A stretch of 64,000 nt of DNA from JAMXLO01 sp963776505. Lineage in GTDB: Bacteria > Pseudomonadota > Alphaproteobacteria > Acetobacterales > Acetobacteraceae. The stretch is from NCBI GenBank assembly GCA_963776505.1, contig CAVZNH010000067.1, forward strand, positions 1-64,000, read 5' to 3'. Under the pieces are notes generated by a model. The model was not told where the DNA came from and made no database searches. It saw nothing but the letters and a program-made list of their open reading frames with translations. Every line of letters starts with the position of its first letter. The first letter of the stretch is position 1. The position numbers and the translations under genes are program-made. Below are positions 18,711-27,919 of the stretch, one piece after another.

Positions 18711-20765
18711 GCTGCCTCCAGGATCAGGTTCAGATACGGCTCCACGCGGGCGATCATGCCGGGCAGCACCAAGGTCGTGGCGTCCATCTGCTCGATGATG
18801 GCGGGGCCGGCGATGCGGTTGCCGCATCGCAGCCTGTCGCGGTCGTAGACTGGACAGAGCACGAAGTCCGCCTGCCTCGGGCAGCCAGACGTCGCGCTGT
18901 GCGACAATGGCGGTGGAGGCATCGGAACCGGCGTCGGGATGTCGCTGGAACGACGCCTTCGGCACAACCCCGACTGCCTCAATGCGGAAGGTGACCAACT
19001 GCACGGGTTCGTCCGTCGGCGATGAAACCGTACATCCGCTGATGCGCGGCGGCGAAGCCTTCCGCCAGCGCGTCGAGCGTCGCAGGTCCGATCTCGCCGT
19101 CCGGCACCGCTACCGGCAATTCGTAGTTCTGTCCGGCATAGCGCATGTCGACCGTGCGCGTGATCCGGCGCGCATCCGGCGCGATCCCTGCTTCTTCGAA
19201 CCATGCATCCGCCTGCGCGCGCAACGCGTGGAATGCATCGGCGACATCGGGCAACGCGGCGATCGACAGCGTGTGCAGCCGCGTCATGGCGAAATCGGCG
19301 CGCAGGTCGGTCAGCAGCAGACCCATCGCGCACAGGATGCCGGGATTGCGCGGCACCAGGATGCGGCCGATCTCCAGCTCCTTCGCCAGCCGCGCCGCGT
19401 GCAGCGGGCCCGCGCCGCCGAACGCCACCAGCGTGTAGTCGCGCGTGATCGTGGCCTCGCTGCACGCTGATCACCCGGATGGCGCGCGCCATGTTTGCGG
19501 TGACGACCGAGATGATCCCCTGCGCCGTCGCCATCGCGTCCAGGCCCAGCGGAGCAGCCAGGCGTTCGATCGCCGCGCGTGCGAGGTCCTGGCGCACCGC
19601 CATGCGCCCGCCCAGCAGATGCATCGGGTTCAGCGTCTGCAGCACGACATTCGCATCGGTGACCGTCGGTTCGTCATTGCCGCGCGCGTAGCAGACCGGT
19701 CCGGGATCGGCGCCGGCGCTGCGCGGACCCACCTTCAGCAGCCCGCCGCTGTCGACATAGGCGATCGAACCGCCACCCGCGCCGACCGTGTGGATATCCA
19801 ACATCGGCGCCTTGATCGGATAGCCGTGCACCATGGCCTCGCTGGCGAGCCGGCATTGGCCGCCCTGCAGCAAGGCAACGTCGGTCGAGGTGCCGCCCAT
19901 GTCGAATGTGATCAGGTCGGCAAAACCAGCCAGTCGTCCGACTTCCTGCGCGCCCACCACGCCGGTGGATGGTCCGGACAGCACGGTGCGCACCGGCAGC
20001 CGAGCGGCCTGAGCGAAGCCGATCACGCCGCCGTTGGACTGCGTCAGATGCGGCGTCGCGTGCACGCCCGAGATCGCGCGAGCCGTTCGCCGAGCCGTGT
20101 TATGTAGCTCTGCATGACCGGGCCGAGATAGGCGTTCACCACCGCGGTGGACATTCGCTCGAATTCGCGGAACTCGGGTGCGACCTCGTGCGAGACGCAG
20201 GCGAAGGCCTCGGGGAATTCCTCGGCCAGGATGCGCCGCGCGGTCTCCTCGTGCGCCGTGCGGACGAAGCCATAGAGGAAGCACACCGCCACCGCCTGCA
20301 CCCCGGCGTCACGCAGGCGACGCACTGCCTCGCGGAACGCTGCCTCGTCCAGCGGCATTTCCACCGTGCCGTCGTGACGCATGCGCTCGGGCACTTCCAG
20401 GCGCAGGTCGCGCGACACCAGCGTCGAGCGGCTTGTCGGCCTGCAGGTCGTACAGGTCGGGGCGCTTCTGCCGGCCGATCTCCAGCAGGTCGCGAAAACC
20501 CGTCGGTGGTGATCAGCCCGGTCTTCACGCCGCGATGCTGGATCAGCGCGTTGGTCGCGACGGTCGTGCCGTGGCCGAAATAGCCAACCGCGCCCGGCTC
20601 CACGCCGACCTGCCGGACACCTTCCGCCACACCCTCTGCGATGCCGCGCGACGGATCGTCCGGCGTGGACGGCACCTTCCACACCTCGACCCGCCCGGTC
20701 TCCTCGTCGAACAGGCAGACATCGGTGAAGGTGCCGCCTGAATCGACGCCGACACGCCAGGCCAT
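18707..20765 (-). pseudogene. hyuA: Hydantoinase A (HyuA), multiply frameshifted
   Basis: ATP-binding subunit of the hydantoinase/oxoprolinase pair. Starts MAWRVGVDSGGTFTDVCLFD at 20765 with GGAGAG upstream. Family blocks fall in different frames: YFGHGTTVATNALIQHRGVK (first), LRLEVPERMRHDGTVEMPLD and SHEVAPEFREFERMSTAVVN (second), SGPSTGVVGAQEVGRLAGF and LITFDMGGTSTDVALLQGGQ (third), MAFGGAGPLHAARLAKELEI (fourth), and AGPAIIEQMDATTLVLPG back in the third. So shifts occur near 20500, 20070, 19445, 19010 and 18900. Reframed length, about 686 residues, is normal. All motifs are kept and hyuB is intact, which argues for recent damage or sequence indels rather than old decay. Confidence 0.75.
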
Positions 20766-20821
20766 CGCGCGCAACTCTCCAGTGATCAGAGTTCAATGGT
20801 CAGTAACCGCTGCGCCAGCAT

Positions 20822-22159
20822 ATGCTCCCGCCCTATCGCATGTCGCCCCCAGTCGATCCTGTTCAGTCCGACACCGGCCTTCCCGAGCGCGCCGGGGTGG
20901 TGATCATCGGCGGCGGCATCATCGGCACCTGCACCGCGCTGTTCCTGGCCGAGAAGGGCCACTCGGTGGTGCTGTGCGAGAAGGGCCGTATCGGCGGCGA
21001 GCAGTCCAGCCGCAACTGGGGCTGGTGCCGCACCATGGGACGCGATGCGCGCGAAATTCCGCTGGCGATCGAAAGCCTGCGGCTGTGGCGCGGCATGAAC
21101 ACGCGCACCAACCGCGACACCGGCTTCCGCCAGGCCGGCATCGCCTATCTGTGCGAGACCGAGAAGGAGGTCGCCGCGCAGGAGGCGTGGCTGGCCGATG
21201 CGCGCCAGTATCAGGTGGATGCGCGGCTGCTGCGCGGCGCCGCAATCGACGCGCTGGTGCCCGGCGCGTCGAGCAGCTTCATCGCCGCCCTGCACACGCC
21301 GACCGACGGGCGCGCCGAACCGTCGCAGGCCGCGCCGGCGATCGCCGAGGCGGCGCGCGCCGCGGGCGCCACGGTGCTGACCGACTGCGCGGTGCGCGGC
21401 ATCGAGACGCAGGCGGGCCGCGTCTCGGGCGTGGTCACCGAGCGGGGCCGCATCGGCTGCGACAGCGTCGTGCTCGCCGGCGGTGCCTGGTCGCGGCTGT
21501 TCTGCGGCAATGCCGGCATCGATTTGCCGCAACTGAAGGTGCTGGGCTCGGTGTTCCGCACCGCGCCCGCTCAGCGGCGGACCGGAGATCACCGCCAGCG
21601 GCTCGGTGTTCGCGTTCCGCAAGCGGCTGGATGGCGGCTACACGATCGCGCGGCGCAACGCCAATGTCGCCGACATCACGCCGGACTCGTTCCGCCTGCT
21701 GCTGCGCTACCTGCCGACGCTTGAAGCAGAACTACGGCGAGATCCGCCTGCGCTTCGGCCGGCGCTTCTTCGAGGAATGGCGCACGAAACGACGCTGGTC
21801 GCTGGATGAGGCCACGCCGTTCGAGGCGGTGCGCGTGCTCGATCCAGCGCCAAGGCAGGCGACGCTGGCAAGAGGCGCGCACGGTGCTGTCGCGTTGCTT
21901 TCCGGCATTCGCGCGGATGGAAGTGGCGGAAAGCTGGGGCGGGCTGATCGACGTGACGCCCGATGCGGTGCCGGTGATCGGCGAGGTGCCTGCGATTCCG
22001 GGCTTCTTCCTCGCCACCGGCTTTTCCGGTCATGGCTTCGGCATCGGCCCAGGGGCGGGACGGCTGACGGCCGATCTGGTCGCCGGAGATACGCCGGTCG
22101 TCGATCCCGCACCGTTCCGTTTCAGCCGCTTCACCGAGGGGCGTCGCCAGGCCGCGTAA
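20822..22159 (+). pseudogene. FAD-dependent oxidoreductase (DadA/glycine-oxidase-like), frameshifted
   Basis: A D-amino-acid-dehydrogenase-like flavoprotein. The first frame is intact for about 250 residues, with the dinucleotide fold VVIIGGGIIGTCTALFLAEK, EQSSRNWGWCRTMGRDAREI and VVLAGGAWSRLFCGNAGID. After about 21570 the reading moves to FAFRKRLDGGYTIARRNANV, then to YGEIRLRFGRRFFEEWRTKR, and finally to MEVAESWGGLIDVTPDAVPV and FFLATGFSGHGFGIGPGAGR, the FAD-binding C-terminus. At least three shifts. It diverges from hyuA with about 55 bp between starts and abuts the next transporter gene (TAA then ATG), so the two were probably one operon. Could act on an amino acid released by the hydantoinase; that is inference. 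Confidence 0.75.
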
Positions 22160-23086
22160 ATGGCGAGTGTCGCCGTCACCGTCCGTCCTGCGGTCTCTAT
22201 GGCCACTCGCCAGCGAGCCCTGTTCGCCGTGCTGTGCTTTGTCTGGGGCACCACATGGCTCGCCATGAAGGTCGGTATCGCCGTGGTACCGCCCGGCGTC
22301 TTCGCCGGAACGCGCTGGACCACTGCGGGACTGATGCTGCTGCTGTGGCGGTTCGCGCGCGGCCAGCGGCTGCAAATACCCATGCGATTGACCGGTCGCC
22401 TGATTGTGGTCGCCGTGCTGATGGTGTCCTGCAATCAGGTGATCCAGCTCTACGGCCTGCGCTTCATCACCGCCGGACTGGCTGCCGTGCTGTCGTCGGC
22501 ATTGTCGCCGATCTCCTTGCTCGGCTTCGCGGTGGTCGTCGGACAGGAACGCCTCGTCTGGCGCCAGGTGGCGGCTTTCGCCATCGGCGTCGCCGGCATT
22601 TTGGTGCTGTTCGGTCCGGCGGCGTTCGCGGGCCGGCTCGACATGAGCGAGCTGCTGGGTGCCGGCGGCGTCATTGTCGGCACGCTGTGCTATTCCGCTG
22701 GTTCGGTGATGGCGCGGCCGCTGATGAATTCGCTTGCGCCGGCGCAGATGGCCGCCATGACCAACCTGATCGGTGGCGCCATTCTGCTGGTCGCCTCAAT
22801 GATCTTCGAGCCTGGAGCGATCGCGGCACTGATCCACCCATGGGGCTGGCATGCCACGTTCGCCTGGCTCTATTTGCTGCTGCCCGGATCGATCCTGTCC
22901 ACGGTGATCTACTTCCTGCTGGTACGCGACTGGGGCGCCAGCCGCACCGGCACCTATGCTTTCGTCTCGCCGGTGATCGCGGTTGCACTCGGCACGACGC
23001 TGTTCGGCGAACGGCTTGATTCAGCCGATGTGGTGGGCATGGCGCTGATGCTGGTCGCCGCCGCGATCGTGCTCAGGCGGACATAG
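22160..23086 (+). CDS. EamA/DMT-family transporter
   Basis: A 308-residue inner-membrane transporter of the drug/metabolite superfamily with ten predicted helices in two EamA repeats: repeat one includes ALFAVLCFVWGTTWLAMKVG, FAGTRWTTAGLMLLLWRFAR and GLAAVLSSALSPISLLGFAV; repeat two includes GAGGVIVGTLCYSAGSVMA and LLLPGSILSTVIYFLLVRDW, then RTGTYAFVSPVIAVALGTTL. The WGTTW and SPVIAVALG motifs are typical. Starts directly after the upstream stop; an internal ATG at 22199 is an alternative start. Likely exports a metabolite such as an amino acid; no specific substrate can be read. Confidence 0.85.
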   Translation: MASVAVTVRPAVSMATRQRALFAVLCFVWGTTWLAMKVGIAVVPPGVFAGTRWTTAGLMLLLWRFARGQRLQIPMRLTGRLIVVAVLMVSCNQVIQLYGLRFITAGLAAVLSSALSPISLLGFAVVVGQERLVWRQVAAFAIGVAGILVLFGPAAFAGRLDMSELLGAGGVIVGTLCYSAGSVMARPLMNSLAPAQMAAMTNLIGGAILLVASMIFEPGAIAALIHPWGWHATFAWLYLLLPGSILSTVIYFLLVRDWGASRTGTYAFVSPVIAVALGTTLFGERLDSADVVGMALMLVAAAIVLRRT

Positions 23087-23089
23087 CGG

Positions 23090-23455
23090 CTAAATCCATA
23101 CGTCGTTCTGCGCGGTTCGTTCGCCGCCCTCGTGTCCGGTATTGAGCACACCGCGCGGTTCGATCAGCAACAGTTTGACCTCTTTCTCAGCATAGGGCTT
23201 GTGCTCGATGCCCTTTGGAACGACGAACATCTCGCCGGCCGCGACCCGAACCGTGCCGTCGCGGAAGTCGATCCGCAATTCGCCTTCCATGACCATGAAG
23301 GTCTCGTCGGTGTCCTTGTGGTCATGCCAGATGAAGTCGCCCTGCAGCTTCACGATCTTGAACTGATAGTCGTTCATCTCAGCGACGACCTTGGGCTGCC
23401 ACTGCTCGTCGAACAATGCGAACTTCTTGCCGAAGTTGATTGCCTGGTAGGTCAT
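23090..23455 (-). CDS. Small cupin-domain protein
   Basis: A 121-residue single-domain cupin. The first metal motif is FIWHDHKDTDETFMVMEGEL (His, His, Glu) and the second is EMFVVPKGIEHKPYAEKEV (Pro-x-Gly-x-x-His), with a short inter-motif region. Such single cupins are common, of unknown function, often in catabolic operons. It lies 13 bp upstream of the dehydrogenase gene on the same strand order (its start at 23455, the next gene stops at 23469), so the two are probably one transcript. Its end is 3 bp from the convergent transporter stop. Confidence 0.8.
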   Translation of the reverse strand: MTYQAINFGKKFALFDEQWQPKVVAEMNDYQFKIVKLQGDFIWHDHKDTDETFMVMEGELRIDFRDGTVRVAAGEMFVVPKGIEHKPYAEKEVKLLLIEPRGVLNTGHEGGERTAQNDVWI

Positions 23456-23468
23456 GCAATGCCTACCG

Positions 23469-24422
23469 TCAGGTCACGTGCAGCACCGCCTTGCCGGGAA
23501 ACTCACGCGCGATCAGGCGGCGCGCAATCGAGGCGATGTCGGTCCACGGCGCCTCGACGTCGATATGCGGACGCAGCCGGCCGCGCGCGACCTCGCTCGC
23601 GAGCACCGTGAGGCCCTCGCCCGCGGGTTCCACGCGGCGCAGTTCGTGGAACAGGATCAGGCCATACAGCTTCACACCACCCTGGCGGAAGAACTCGCCG
23701 CTTTGGAACGTCGTTGTCGGCGCCTCCGAAACACCGAAGTGCACGCACGTGCCGTTCGGTTGCAGCATCGTCAACGCCGCGGACAACGCAGAGCCGCCGA
23801 TCGAATCCACGATCAGGTGATAGGGGCCGCTCGATGCCGCCGCCCCGAGGTTGGACGCGACGATGATGCGCTCGCCGCACCACTCGCTGATCATCGCCTT
23901 CTGTTCGGCACGGCGCACGTGGCCATAAACCTCGGCGCCTGCCGTGGCGGCAAGTTGCACGGCGAGATGCCCGACGCCGCCCGTCGCACCATCGACCAGC
24001 ACCTTGCGACCCAACAGCAGCCCGCCCTGTCGCAGCGCATGCAGCGCGGTCAGACCGGCAACAGGGAGCGTCGCCGCCTGCGCGTCAGTGACCGCGTCCG
24101 GCAGCGGCGCGACGGCATGGCTTGGCGCTCGTATGCGCTCGGCCCAGGCGCCGGTCGGCAGCATGCCTACGACGCGCGTGCCGGGCTTCGGTCCAGTGCC
24201 ATCGGCTGCTGCCTCTTCGATGATGCCGGCAAAGTCCCAGCCGGGCCGCGCACCTGCATCCGACTGCGAGAGCGCACGGTTGACCTCGCCGCGGTTCAGC
24301 GAGATCGCGGTGACGCGGACCGTTACATCGCTGCCCGTCGCTGGCGGCAGCTCGACCGATTGCAGGGTCAGCTTCTCACTGCGGGATGGATCAACGACGA
24401 CGGCGCGCACTGCTTGAGCCAT
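23469..24422 (-). CDS. Zinc-independent MDR/quinone-oxidoreductase-like alcohol dehydrogenase
   Basis: A 317-residue medium-chain reductase. The N-terminal GroES-like domain reads DVTVRVTAISLNRGEVNRAL and GARPGWDFAGIIEEAA, without the catalytic zinc Cys/His set of true alcohol dehydrogenases. The NADP Rossmann motif is VLVDGATGGVGHLAVQLAAT at about 160-180. NRGEVN is the quinone-oxidoreductase (QOR) signature position. Probably reduces quinones or enals with NADPH. Clustered with a cupin (downstream) and an enoyl-CoA hydratase (upstream, 27 bp). Confidence 0.8.
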   Translation of the reverse strand: MAQAVRAVVVDPSRSEKLTLQSVELPPATGSDVTVRVTAISLNRGEVNRALSQSDAGARPGWDFAGIIEEAAADGTGPKPGTRVVGMLPTGAWAERIRAPSHAVAPLPDAVTDAQAATLPVAGLTALHALRQGGLLLGRKVLVDGATGGVGHLAVQLAATAGAEVYGHVRRAEQKAMISEWCGERIIVASNLGAAASSGPYHLIVDSIGGSALSAALTMLQPNGTCVHFGVSEAPTTTFQSGEFFRQGGVKLYGLILFHELRRVEPAGEGLTVLASEVARGRLRPHIDVEAPWTDIASIARRLIAREFPGKAVLHVT

Positions 24423-24448
24423 AACGTCTCTCCCTTGTCAGACCTCTA

Positions 24449-25237
24449 TCAGCTTCCCTTGAACCTGGGCTTCCTGCGTTCCCGCCACGCCTGATGCGCT
24501 TCCTGCTTGTCCTCGGTCATCTCCAGCATGGCGAAGCGATACAGATCGCCCAGCACCGCGTCAGCCAGAGGCACGTCGATCCCGCGATTGAGCGACTCCT
24601 TGGTGAGCCGCGTCGCCAGCGGTGGCAGCGAGGCTATGTGCTCGGCCACCTCCATCGCGCGCGCCATCAGCGCATCGTGCGGCACCAGCCATTGCGCGAG
24701 GCCGATGCGATACGCCTCCTCCGCCTTCAGCGGAAAGCCGAACGCCAAGCGCATCGCCAGGCCCTTGCCGACCCAACGCGCCAGCCGCGTGGCACCGCCC
24801 TGTGCCGGGATGATGCCGAGACCGCTCTGCGGCAGCCGCCACTCCGCGCGCTCGGACGCCACGATCATGTCGCAGCAATAGGTGACGATGCAGCCGATCC
24901 CGACAGCATAGCCGTTCACCGCGGCGATGATCGGCTTGGCGAAGTCGGTCAGCATCGGGATCGGATGCGCACGCCGTCGGTTCGGCAGATCCTTCAGGAA
25001 CGCGGCGACCGAGTCCATCGTATGGGTGCGCGGGTTCTTCAGGTCCGCGCCGGCGCTGAACGCGCCGCCCTTGTCGTCGCCGGTCAGGATCACGCAGCGT
25101 ATGTCGGGATCGGCCTCCAGCTCCGGCAGGCGTTCGCGCAAGCCGGTCTGGAATTCCTCGCACCAGGCGTTGCGCGCCTCGGGCCGGCTGAGCGTCAGGA
25201 CGGCGACGGCACCGCGGCGTTCGCAGAGCAGGGGCAT
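24449..25237 (-). CDS. Enoyl-CoA hydratase/isomerase family protein
   Basis: A 262-residue crotonase-fold enzyme. The oxyanion-hole motifs are present: GGAFSAGADLKNP (first) and IAAVNGYAVGIGCIVTYCCD (second), and the catalytic-loop segment WRLPQSGLGIIPAQGGATRL has the usual Gly-rich text but no clear second catalytic Glu, so isomerase or hydrolase activity is possible. ATG at 25237 (MPLLCERRGAVAVLTLSRPE) is chosen over an upstream in-frame start because the family begins here and a GGAGGA ribosome site lies just before. Likely beta-oxidation of an acyl-CoA from the surrounding catabolic genes. Confidence 0.8.
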   Translation of the reverse strand: MPLLCERRGAVAVLTLSRPEARNAWCEEFQTGLRERLPELEADPDIRCVILTGDDKGGAFSAGADLKNPRTHTMDSVAAFLKDLPNRRRAHPIPMLTDFAKPIIAAVNGYAVGIGCIVTYCCDMIVASERAEWRLPQSGLGIIPAQGGATRLARWVGKGLAMRLAFGFPLKAEEAYRIGLAQWLVPHDALMARAMEVAEHIASLPPLATRLTKESLNRGIDVPLADAVLGDLYRFAMLEMTEDKQEAHQAWRERRKPRFKGS

Positions 25238-25250
25238 GGCGGGTTCCTCC

Positions 25251-25988
25251 TCACGCGCGATCCCACCGCAATGGTTCGCGCGTGACAAGCACCTCGCCGT
25301 TCGAGGTCAGCCGGATCACGTTGACCGTCCGCGCGAGATCGGGCGAGCCGGAGTAGTAAGCCGGCACCGTGCCGTCGCCGACGCGCTCGGGACGGTCCCA
25401 GTGACCCAGCGCCAAGTAGTCTGCCGCGGTCGCCGCGATCGCATCGTCGCTGAACAGCCAGGACGGCCGCAGCGGCGTCGCGAGGTTGTGCGGCGGCTCA
25501 TAGTGGCCGTGCGCCATGGCGATCTGCCAGCGCGTGCTGCGGGCGCGCGGGCCACGCAGCGGGGCCATGTTCTCGTAGTCGCGATGCGCGTGCCCCCAGA
25601 TCTCCAGGTCGTGGTCGCCAAAGCCGACCGCCTCGTCGTGCGTGATCCCGAGGACGGTGACGTTGGGAATGGACGCGAGCCCGCCACGGACGAATACGCT
25701 GTTGGGCAGCGCAGGGTCGTGGTTGCCTGGCAGGATCACCACCGGGATGCCGGCATCGGCGAGCAGCCGGCCGGTGCGGTCGAGCACCGCGGCGGGGACG
25801 CGGTTGTTGTCGAACGTGTCGCCGGCGAGCAGGACGAAATCGGCACCGGCGTTGCTTGCGGCGGCGAGGACGGCGGCCAGGCCGTCGGTGCCGTCGCCGT
25901 GCTTGGTGGCGTTCTGTTCGTCATCGACGTGCAGGTCGGAGCTGTGGACAAGGACGATGTCCACTGGGGACGGCTCGGGTCGGGGCAT
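25251..25988 (-). CDS. Metallophosphoesterase
   Basis: A 245-residue calcineurin-like phosphoesterase with the full two-metal signature: DLHVDD (DxH), FVLLAGDTFDNN (GDxxD), VVILPGNHDPAL (GNHD), HGHYE and LALGHWDR. LVHSSDLHVDD and the length are like the nuclease or exonuclease SbcD-type group, but the C-terminal accessory domain of SbcD is missing. Cyclic nucleotide, phospholipid or nuclease activity cannot be separated. Thirteen bp upstream of the enoyl-CoA hydratase start, same strand. Confidence 0.8.
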   Translation of the reverse strand: MPRPEPSPVDIVLVHSSDLHVDDEQNATKHGDGTDGLAAVLAAASNAGADFVLLAGDTFDNNRVPAAVLDRTGRLLADAGIPVVILPGNHDPALPNSVFVRGGLASIPNVTVLGITHDEAVGFGDHDLEIWGHAHRDYENMAPLRGPRARSTRWQIAMAHGHYEPPHNLATPLRPSWLFSDDAIAATAADYLALGHWDRPERVGDGTVPAYYSGSPDLARTVNVIRLTSNGEVLVTREPLRWDRA

Positions 25989-26109
25989 GGGTTTGTATCG
26001 TAAGGGTTAGGATGGCCGAGACAAGACCGCGGCTGAGACAGACCCGCACCGACCACCCAGCCGACGCTTCCGCTTGTTGCGCCTGGTGGCATTGATCCTG
26101 CGGCTTCGG

Positions 26110-27648
26110 TCAACCGATGCCGGTGATCGCGTCCCAATCGACCGCCTTCTGGTACGCGTAGGCGACCCGCAAGAGCAGCGGATCGGCCAGGAAGTTGCCG
26201 ACGAGCTGCAGGCTGATCGGCATGCCGTCCACCTTGCCGCAAGGCACCGCAAGCGCCGGATGGCCCGTATAGTTGGTCGGCTTGGTGTTGTAGGCCATCG
26301 GCAAAAGCATCCAGTTGCGGCGCAGGTTCGCCTCGATTGCCGCGGTCGGATCGGTCGGTTCTTCCTCCACAAGAGGCGCGATGTTGCGCACCGTCGGCAG
26401 GGCCAGCACATCGACCTTGGCGAGAGCGCGGTCGAACGCCGCGACATAGGATGGCCGGACGTTGTGCGCCTTGGCATAGGCACCGCCGTGGTAGTTGCGC
26501 CGCGACAGCTCCGCGACCAGGTGATTGAGCTTGGTGCGCGGCGGCAACATGTCGCCATGCGCGCGCCACATCCGATCGATCGCGGTGATGACCGAGGCGG
26601 GATAGTAGGTCTTGGCGCCGATCCCGAAGAAGCCGACGTCATGGATCGCCCGCGCACCCTCGAACACCAGCGCCGCATACACGCTATCGATCTGGGCATG
26701 CTGCGGCACCGAGATCCTGCTGACCTCGGCGCCGAGTTTCTCCAGCGTGGCTATGGCAGCCATGACGCCTTTGGCGACCTCCGGCTCGATGGGCTCCGCA
26801 AAACCTTCCTCGAGGATGCCGATCCGCAGCCCCCGCACGCCGCCATCCAGGTCCGTCAGCGCGTCGATACTCTCCGGGATGCCGCGGCGCTGCCGTGGAT
26901 CGTTGTCGTCATAGCCGGCCACCGCCTGCAGTGCGGCCGCGACGTCGGGCACCATGCGCGCCATCGGCCCCACATGGTCCACGCTGGGCTCGGCGGCGAA
27001 GCCGACCGCGAAGTGCGACACCAGTCCGAATGTCGGCTTCAGCCCAACCACGCCGCAATAGGCAGCGGGCAGCCGGATCGAGCCGCCCTGGTCGCCGCCG
27101 AACGAGATGTCGACCTCGCCCGCGGCCAGAGCCGCCCCGGAGCCTGACGAGGACCCGCCGGTGATCCGCTCCCGATTGTGCGGGTTCAGCGGCTTGCCGT
27201 AGTCGCCCATGAACCCGTTCATCATGTGCTTGCCGACGACCTTGCCGCCGGCCGACAGCACGCGGGTCACCACTGTCGCGTCCACGTCGGGGATGAAGCC
27301 CTCCAGGACCTGCGAGGTGAAGACCTGCGGAATGCCCGCCACACTGATGTGGTCCTTGAAGCTGACCGTCTTGCCGGCCAGCAGTCCGCGGTCGCTGCCT
27401 CCGACGGCGCATTTCCAGAGCCACGCCTGGTAGCGGTCCTCGGTCAGCGACGGTCGGTAGCCGGGGCCGCGCTCAGGGAACAGCAGCGGCGGTGCGGCCT
27501 CTTCGGCGCGAGATTGCACGAATTCGTCCAGTCCGCGCATCGCATCGAGGATGAACGGCAGGTAGAGCTGCGCTTCGCCTTGGCTGAGGCGCAGGTTGAG
27601 AGAGGCGGCGAGTTCGGTCAACTGGCCCGCGTCGGGCATGGCGAACAT
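26110..27648 (-). CDS. Amidase-signature enzyme
   Basis: A 512-residue amidase. The Ser-cisSer-Lys triad is visible: catalytic Lys in TVSFKDHISVAGIPQ (about residue 97), the cis-Ser in ITGGSSSGSGAALAAG (about 170-186) and the nucleophile Ser in FGGDQGGSIRLPAAYCGVVG. GLKPTFGLVS follows as usual. A clear ribosome site AAGGGGAA precedes the ATG. The GGDQGGS variant of the usual GTDTGGS is found in a subgroup of bacterial amidases with unknown substrates. Hydrolyses an amide, so it may work with the hydantoinase/LLM group. Intact. Divergent from the transporter gene; the 270-bp intergenic region holds no gene. Confidence 0.85.
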   Translation of the reverse strand: MFAMPDAGQLTELAASLNLRLSQGEAQLYLPFILDAMRGLDEFVQSRAEEAAPPLLFPERGPGYRPSLTEDRYQAWLWKCAVGGSDRGLLAGKTVSFKDHISVAGIPQVFTSQVLEGFIPDVDATVVTRVLSAGGKVVGKHMMNGFMGDYGKPLNPHNRERITGGSSSGSGAALAAGEVDISFGGDQGGSIRLPAAYCGVVGLKPTFGLVSHFAVGFAAEPSVDHVGPMARMVPDVAAALQAVAGYDDNDPRQRRGIPESIDALTDLDGGVRGLRIGILEEGFAEPIEPEVAKGVMAAIATLEKLGAEVSRISVPQHAQIDSVYAALVFEGARAIHDVGFFGIGAKTYYPASVITAIDRMWRAHGDMLPPRTKLNHLVAELSRRNYHGGAYAKAHNVRPSYVAAFDRALAKVDVLALPTVRNIAPLVEEEPTDPTAAIEANLRRNWMLLPMAYNTKPTNYTGHPALAVPCGKVDGMPISLQLVGNFLADPLLLRVAYAYQKAVDWDAITGIG

Positions 27649-27919
27649 GGGATTCCCCTTCGGTGCGTGTGTGGTGCGGAGCGGTACCGACTTCGATGCC
27701 TAGCAAGCTACGTGCCGTTCTCCTTGGCAGCTTCGGCAGTTCCCAAACTCTGAGGCAATCGGTCGTCTTTCAGTACGAAGGCTCCTGCGAAGTTGCGGGC
27801 TGTGATCTAGTTCACAGCGCCGCGGCAATTTTTCCGTATGGGAGACACACGCCGCACGCAATACGCCTGAACGGAGTTGAAACCAAAGCAATCACGAACC
27901 ACAGATCGGGGGCTGTCAC

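Noticed and set aside
17493..18848. 451-codon frame antisense to hyuB
   Set aside because: Antisense shadow; hyuB on the minus strand has clear family motifs.
20641..23019. 792-codon plus-strand frame across the oxidoreductase and the transporter
   Set aside because: Only short parts match the oxidoreductase; most is out-of-frame reading of the transporter gene.
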